Source of the DNA: an uncultured Collinsella sp. | GTDB lineage: Bacteria; Actinomycetota; Coriobacteriia; Coriobacteriales; Coriobacteriaceae | Direction of reading: 5' to 3' | Length of the DNA: 18,102 nt | Assembly: GCA_902479095.1 (NCBI GenBank) | Contig: CABSNL010000040.1 | Span: forward strand, 1 to 18,102 | Part shown: in pieces, positions 15,640 through 18,102 of the stretch | How positions within the stretch are numbered: the stretch's first letter is position 1 | Layout of the letters: each line of letters starts with the position of its first letter | The notes under the pieces: model-generated | What the model saw: only the letters and a program-made list of their open reading frames with translations | Databases searched by the model: none | Told to the model about the DNA's origin: nothing | Translations under genes and position numbers: made by a program

Positions 15640-15843
15640 CTACGTTTGATCAATGCCACAGTGATCTACAACGCAGATGCTGCCGCCATCCATGTCATAG
15701 TCGCAGTAATCGTATGCACCACAGCCATCTGCTTTATCATAAACAGTACAGATGTCAGTAATGCCCAAGAGGCAGTCAAAAGACATCGGCTTCACGCCTG
15801 CCTCGTCGCCACTTCCTGGATTAATCGGATGAATATGCTTCAC
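15640..15843 (-). CDS. RiPP precursor peptide 1 (Cys-X(2-5)-Asp repeats)
   Basis: A 67-residue peptide beginning MKHIHPINPGSGDEAGVKPM. Its six cysteines (24, 32, 41, 47, 57, 62) each precede an Asp: CLLGITD, CTVYD, CGAYD, CDYD, CVVD and CGID. The short N-terminal part (about 23 residues) has no Cys and would be the leader; the rest is an acidic core with almost no Lys or Arg. The start is GTG at 15843, set by AGGGAGG 5 bases upstream and by the exact match to the start of precursor 2; the frame is open further upstream, but those codons cover the ribosome site. It lies 169 bases after the maturase stop. The module pattern resembles freyrasin precursor PapA, where a radical SAM enzyme joins Cys sulfur to the Asp of each CX3D motif. 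The spacing here is looser, so the exact partners are not certain. Confidence 0.88.
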   Translation of the reverse strand: MKHIHPINPGSGDEAGVKPMSFDCLLGITDICTVYDKADGCGAYDYCDYDMDGGSICVVDHCGIDQT

Positions 15844-15901
15844 GACTACCTCCCTTTGAGTGCAGAAAAACCTCAATATTGTGTATAACAAACCAAGATG
15901 T

Positions 15902-15985
15902 CTAGTTCACCATATTTCTAGAATGGTTTCGGCGAATGTAGCAATAAGCTTCGCAGACGGTAATCAGAAGAACGAACACCTCCAC
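15902..15985 (-). CDS. Possible 27-aa hydrophobic peptide after the maturase gene (doubtful)
   Basis: The maturase frame stays open for 36 codons beyond its TAA. It reads AVQRIAVTIVEVFVLLITVC and then EAYCYIRRNHSRNMVN, a membrane helix with a basic tail much like the 35-aa peptide downstream. The only usable start is GTG at 15985, which has no clear ribosome site. It may be a small gene, a former C-terminal anchor of the maturase cut off by a stop, or chance. Confidence 0.25.
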   Translation of the reverse strand: MEVFVLLITVCEAYCYIRRNHSRNMVN

Positions 15986-16012
15986 AATGGTGACAGCAAT
16001 GCGCTGAACCGC

Positions 16013-17371
16013 TTATTCCGATACAGTAGCTTCTCGTTGATTTTTCTCCTGCGAAGATGAGTGGCGGGAAATAAGGTCAAAAGCCATCTCGTAGCACATT
16101 TTTCTATATTCACATGATGCAGGGTGTAGACTCTTGGGCAAGTAGCCGTGCTCGTCTGCAGCCTCCCAGCTACAGCCCCCACCACAGAAAGACCGAGCCC
16201 AACAGTCCGTACAGTCAATTCTTTTTTCGACACCCTGACTCCAGTTTTCAATATACCTAGTTTCGTCAATTCCGGTGACGATGTTGCCCATTTTGAATCG
16301 CATCATCCCGACAAACCTGTGACAGGGGTATACGTCCCCTTCGGGAGTCACGGAAATAAAACGCCTGCCAGCCCCGCATCCGACAAAGGCGATCCTGTTG
16401 CTCATAATCAAATCAACTGCAGTTTTCAATGTTCTAAACAAGGGCTTTTCCCCTTGATCAATCTGTTTGAGATATTGATCCGCCAAATCTATTAGGCCCG
16501 CCCTGATTTTGTTTAATGAGTGTTCGTCGAGTTTGATATTCTCATCGAATGAGCTCACGGGCGAGAAGTAAATCCTTCTGAAGCCCATCTCTTTAAACTG
16601 AAGATAGTCTTCAACAAGGTTACAGTTATTATTTGTTAAGGTCGCTCTTGCGCCGAAGGGGAACGACTCGGAAAAACGACGAACGTTTTTGTCGATATCG
16701 GAGAAAGAGCCGCCTCCCGTCTTGTACGGGCGCGATGCATCGTGCTTGCATCCTGTACCATCGAGACTAATCAGAACAGAAAACCCGTGCTCCTTGAAAG
16801 AATTCACAGCAGTGTCATTCAAAAGCGTTCCGTTGGTCGTAATAGAATAGGTAAAGTTTCTATTGGGGTATATTCTTTTTGAATAGTCGACCGTTTTCCA
16901 TATCAGCGGCTCGTTAATCATGGGTTCCCCACCAAAAAAGACGATCGCAAGCGTTTCGTTTTCCGATGAACTTGCGACGAGGTAGTCGACCGCCTTGAAG
17001 GCTATCTCGTCTGTCATCAGCAGAGGAGACGTTCCATAATCTCCTTTACCGGCAAAACAGTAACTACAACCAAGGTTGCATGCATGTGAAACGTGGAGTT
17101 CGATGGATCTAAGTTTTCGAGGCGTGTCTTTTGTTAAGAAAGTCCGCTCAGACAATCGTTGATACTCATCAATGTCGTCTTCAAGTTCTGCTATGGTCGT
17201 TTGGTCGTAGCCTTTCGCAGCAAGTGACTTTGTTAGCAACTTCGAGTTGACCGTTCTTCCCGATGCTTCAAATATGCGAAGCGCATCTTCTGATGCTTGG
17301 TCAACCTGAAAGCAATTGCGAGTGACCTCATCGAAGCAGTAACGACGATCACTTACTGAGAAAAAATGCAT
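16013..17371 (-). CDS. Radical SAM/SPASM peptide maturase (thioether-forming type)
   Basis: A 452-residue enzyme from the ATG at 17371, chosen because GAGG lies 5 bases upstream; a GTG ten codons earlier has no such site. Residues 1-85 form a small N-terminal domain like the leader-binding region of SCIFF maturases. The radical SAM cluster motif CNLGCSYC (98, 102, 105) is followed by GGEP (147-150), which binds SAM. The C-terminal SPASM domain has the full seven-cysteine pattern: Cys332-X12-Gly-X4-Cys350, then Cys387-X2-Cys390-X5-Cys396-X3-Cys400, then Cys420, with an extra Cys426, enough for two auxiliary 4Fe-4S clusters. Enzymes of this architecture (SCIFF maturases, PapB, QhpD) form Cys thioether links. 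Two Cys/Asp-rich peptides follow in the same operon, so they are the expected substrates. Composition is far less GC-rich than the flanking kinase genes, suggesting transfer. Confidence 0.92.
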   Translation of the reverse strand: MHFFSVSDRRYCFDEVTRNCFQVDQASEDALRIFEASGRTVNSKLLTKSLAAKGYDQTTIAELEDDIDEYQRLSERTFLTKDTPRKLRSIELHVSHACNLGCSYCFAGKGDYGTSPLLMTDEIAFKAVDYLVASSSENETLAIVFFGGEPMINEPLIWKTVDYSKRIYPNRNFTYSITTNGTLLNDTAVNSFKEHGFSVLISLDGTGCKHDASRPYKTGGGSFSDIDKNVRRFSESFPFGARATLTNNNCNLVEDYLQFKEMGFRRIYFSPVSSFDENIKLDEHSLNKIRAGLIDLADQYLKQIDQGEKPLFRTLKTAVDLIMSNRIAFVGCGAGRRFISVTPEGDVYPCHRFVGMMRFKMGNIVTGIDETRYIENWSQGVEKRIDCTDCWARSFCGGGCSWEAADEHGYLPKSLHPASCEYRKMCYEMAFDLISRHSSSQEKNQREATVSE

Positions 17372-17937
17372 ACGTTCCTCAATTTCATGCTGGACTGGCA
17401 CTAACCTTGTTTATTGTTGCGCAGCTATAAAAAACCACCAGCGGGGATTCGGTGTGCGGCCCAATCGGACTCCCAAAAGGTTCTATTTGAGACTGGCAAG
17501 CTTTGTGTTGTTGGCACTTCGACAGCGCTCTTTATTCCAACATGGAGCCTCGCAGTTTGAGTCGACTTGCCTCTGGAAGGTCCGATCTTAACTTGATTTA
17601 GGATGAAAACAGATTACAGGCGCGCTCCTCTAGAAAGAAAAGAAACCAATCGCCGCCTTTCACCAGGAAAGTTTTCATAGCCCACCTCGAGCAAAATGAA
17701 AGATGCGAGAGCGATTGGGGAACAACGCGAATCTCCCCTTTTGGGTGGGAGCGAGCCTTCAGCCACCGGCGAACGACTCGCCCTGGTCAGAATCTGGAAG
17801 TGGTGCCGGGCCGCTTGGGCCTCCCCGGTGACTTCGTGGGGCTTACCTGCCTGACGTCGAGGAGTACATCCGCAAGATTCGTTCCCTATGCCGTTTGCTC
17901 TCACGCCCGCCTTAGTTCCAAGTCGGGCGAGCCGCCG
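17372..17937. other. Region upstream of the maturase; decayed or non-coding
   Basis: About 566 bases with no intact gene. The promoter of the peptide operon should lie here, but I could not place one confidently on the minus strand. No regulator gene is present. GC rises sharply after about 17730. From 17800 to 17890 two plus-strand frames each look protein-like for a short way (VVPGRLGLPGDFVGL, then AYLPDVEEYIRKIRSL in another frame), which suggests a frameshifted remnant that I cannot name. A minus-strand frame of 96 codons here has no support. Confidence 0.4.
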
Positions 17938-18085
17938 CGCTCATGCGACCCGTGGCGGCGACACGTCGACGCCGCGCTCGCTGAGCACATCTTCGGTCGC
18001 GGGCGAGCACGAGGTCGCGCCGGCGCATCCGCTGGGACTGCTGTGCGTGCAAAACGGCTACGTGGTGAGCGTCCCGCGCTGGATT
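17938..18085 (+). pseudogene. Fragment homologous to the middle of the FHA-protein gene, cut by the contig end
   Basis: Bases 17942-18085 align without gaps to 11198-11341, codons 171-218 of the FHA gene. Both read TSTPRSL, APAHPLGLL, VQN and PRWI at the same spacing. Many codons differ, including amino-acid changes, so this is a diverged paralogue and not a repeated read. The similarity starts abruptly at about 17938; before it the sequence is unrelated and no suitable start or ribosome site is seen. The FHA domain itself would lie beyond the contig. It could be the surviving 3' part of a second FHA gene, or an assembly chimera at a thinly covered end. Confidence 0.75.
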
Positions 18086-18102
18086 CTGTCTCTTATACAC
18101 AT
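18086..18102. other. Nextera mosaic-end adapter (not genomic)
   Basis: CTGTCTCTTATACACAT is the reverse complement of the first 17 bases read from the insert side of the Tn5 mosaic end. It directly follows genomic sequence at 18085 and marks adapter read-through at the end of the contig. Confidence 0.96.

Noticed and set aside
1..18102. CRISPR array or prophage
   Set aside because: No regularly spaced repeats, cas genes, integrase or phage structural genes are present.

Overview
The window looks like one short-read contig from a high-GC gut actinobacterium of class Coriobacteriia, most likely Collinsella or a close relative. The evidence is GC-rich third codon positions in the housekeeping genes, a dnaX-ybaB-recR block, serine/threonine kinases paired with FHA proteins, and an FhaA-type (DUF3662) protein. 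The genus is inferred, not proven. Both ends are Illumina Nextera adapter rather than genome (1-48 and 18086-18102), so the genomic sequence is 49-18085.

Region 1 (49-3345, minus strand): a membrane-anchored serine/threonine kinase is translationally coupled to an FhaA-like protein cut off by the contig end. Upstream of them lies a YcxB-like membrane protein. Region 2 (3461-7692): dnaX, a convergent hypothetical membrane protein, then ybaB and recR. Region 3 (7870-11626, plus strand): a promoter, a terminator-like hairpin in the leader, and a tight three-gene operon encoding an anchored extracytoplasmic protein, a second membrane kinase and an FHA protein. The window therefore holds two separate kinase-FHA modules on either side of the replication/recombination genes.

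Region 4 (about 11.7-17.9 kb) is an accessory island with visibly lower GC and much decay. It opens with a methyltransferase pseudogene carrying stops and frameshifts, then a 19-bp perfect-but-one hairpin, then an intact ABC exporter. A fragment of an IS110-type transposase follows. The main find is a minus-strand RiPP operon: a radical SAM/SPASM peptide maturase (17371-16013), two tandem Cys-rich precursor peptides absent from ordinary gene calls (15843-15640 and 15609-15430), and a 35-aa membrane peptide (15351-15244), closed by a terminator hairpin. The two precursors share the N-terminus MKHIHP and a ladder of six Cys-X(2-5)-Asp modules. This resembles the CX3D modules of freyrasin-type ranthipeptides, in which a radical SAM enzyme links Cys sulfur to Asp carbon. 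The proposed working order is maturase modifies precursors, ABC protein exports them, and the small membrane peptide acts in immunity or transport. The last two steps are inference.

The contig ends in a 148-bp fragment homologous to the middle of the FHA gene of region 3, so the island is bracketed by FHA-gene sequence.
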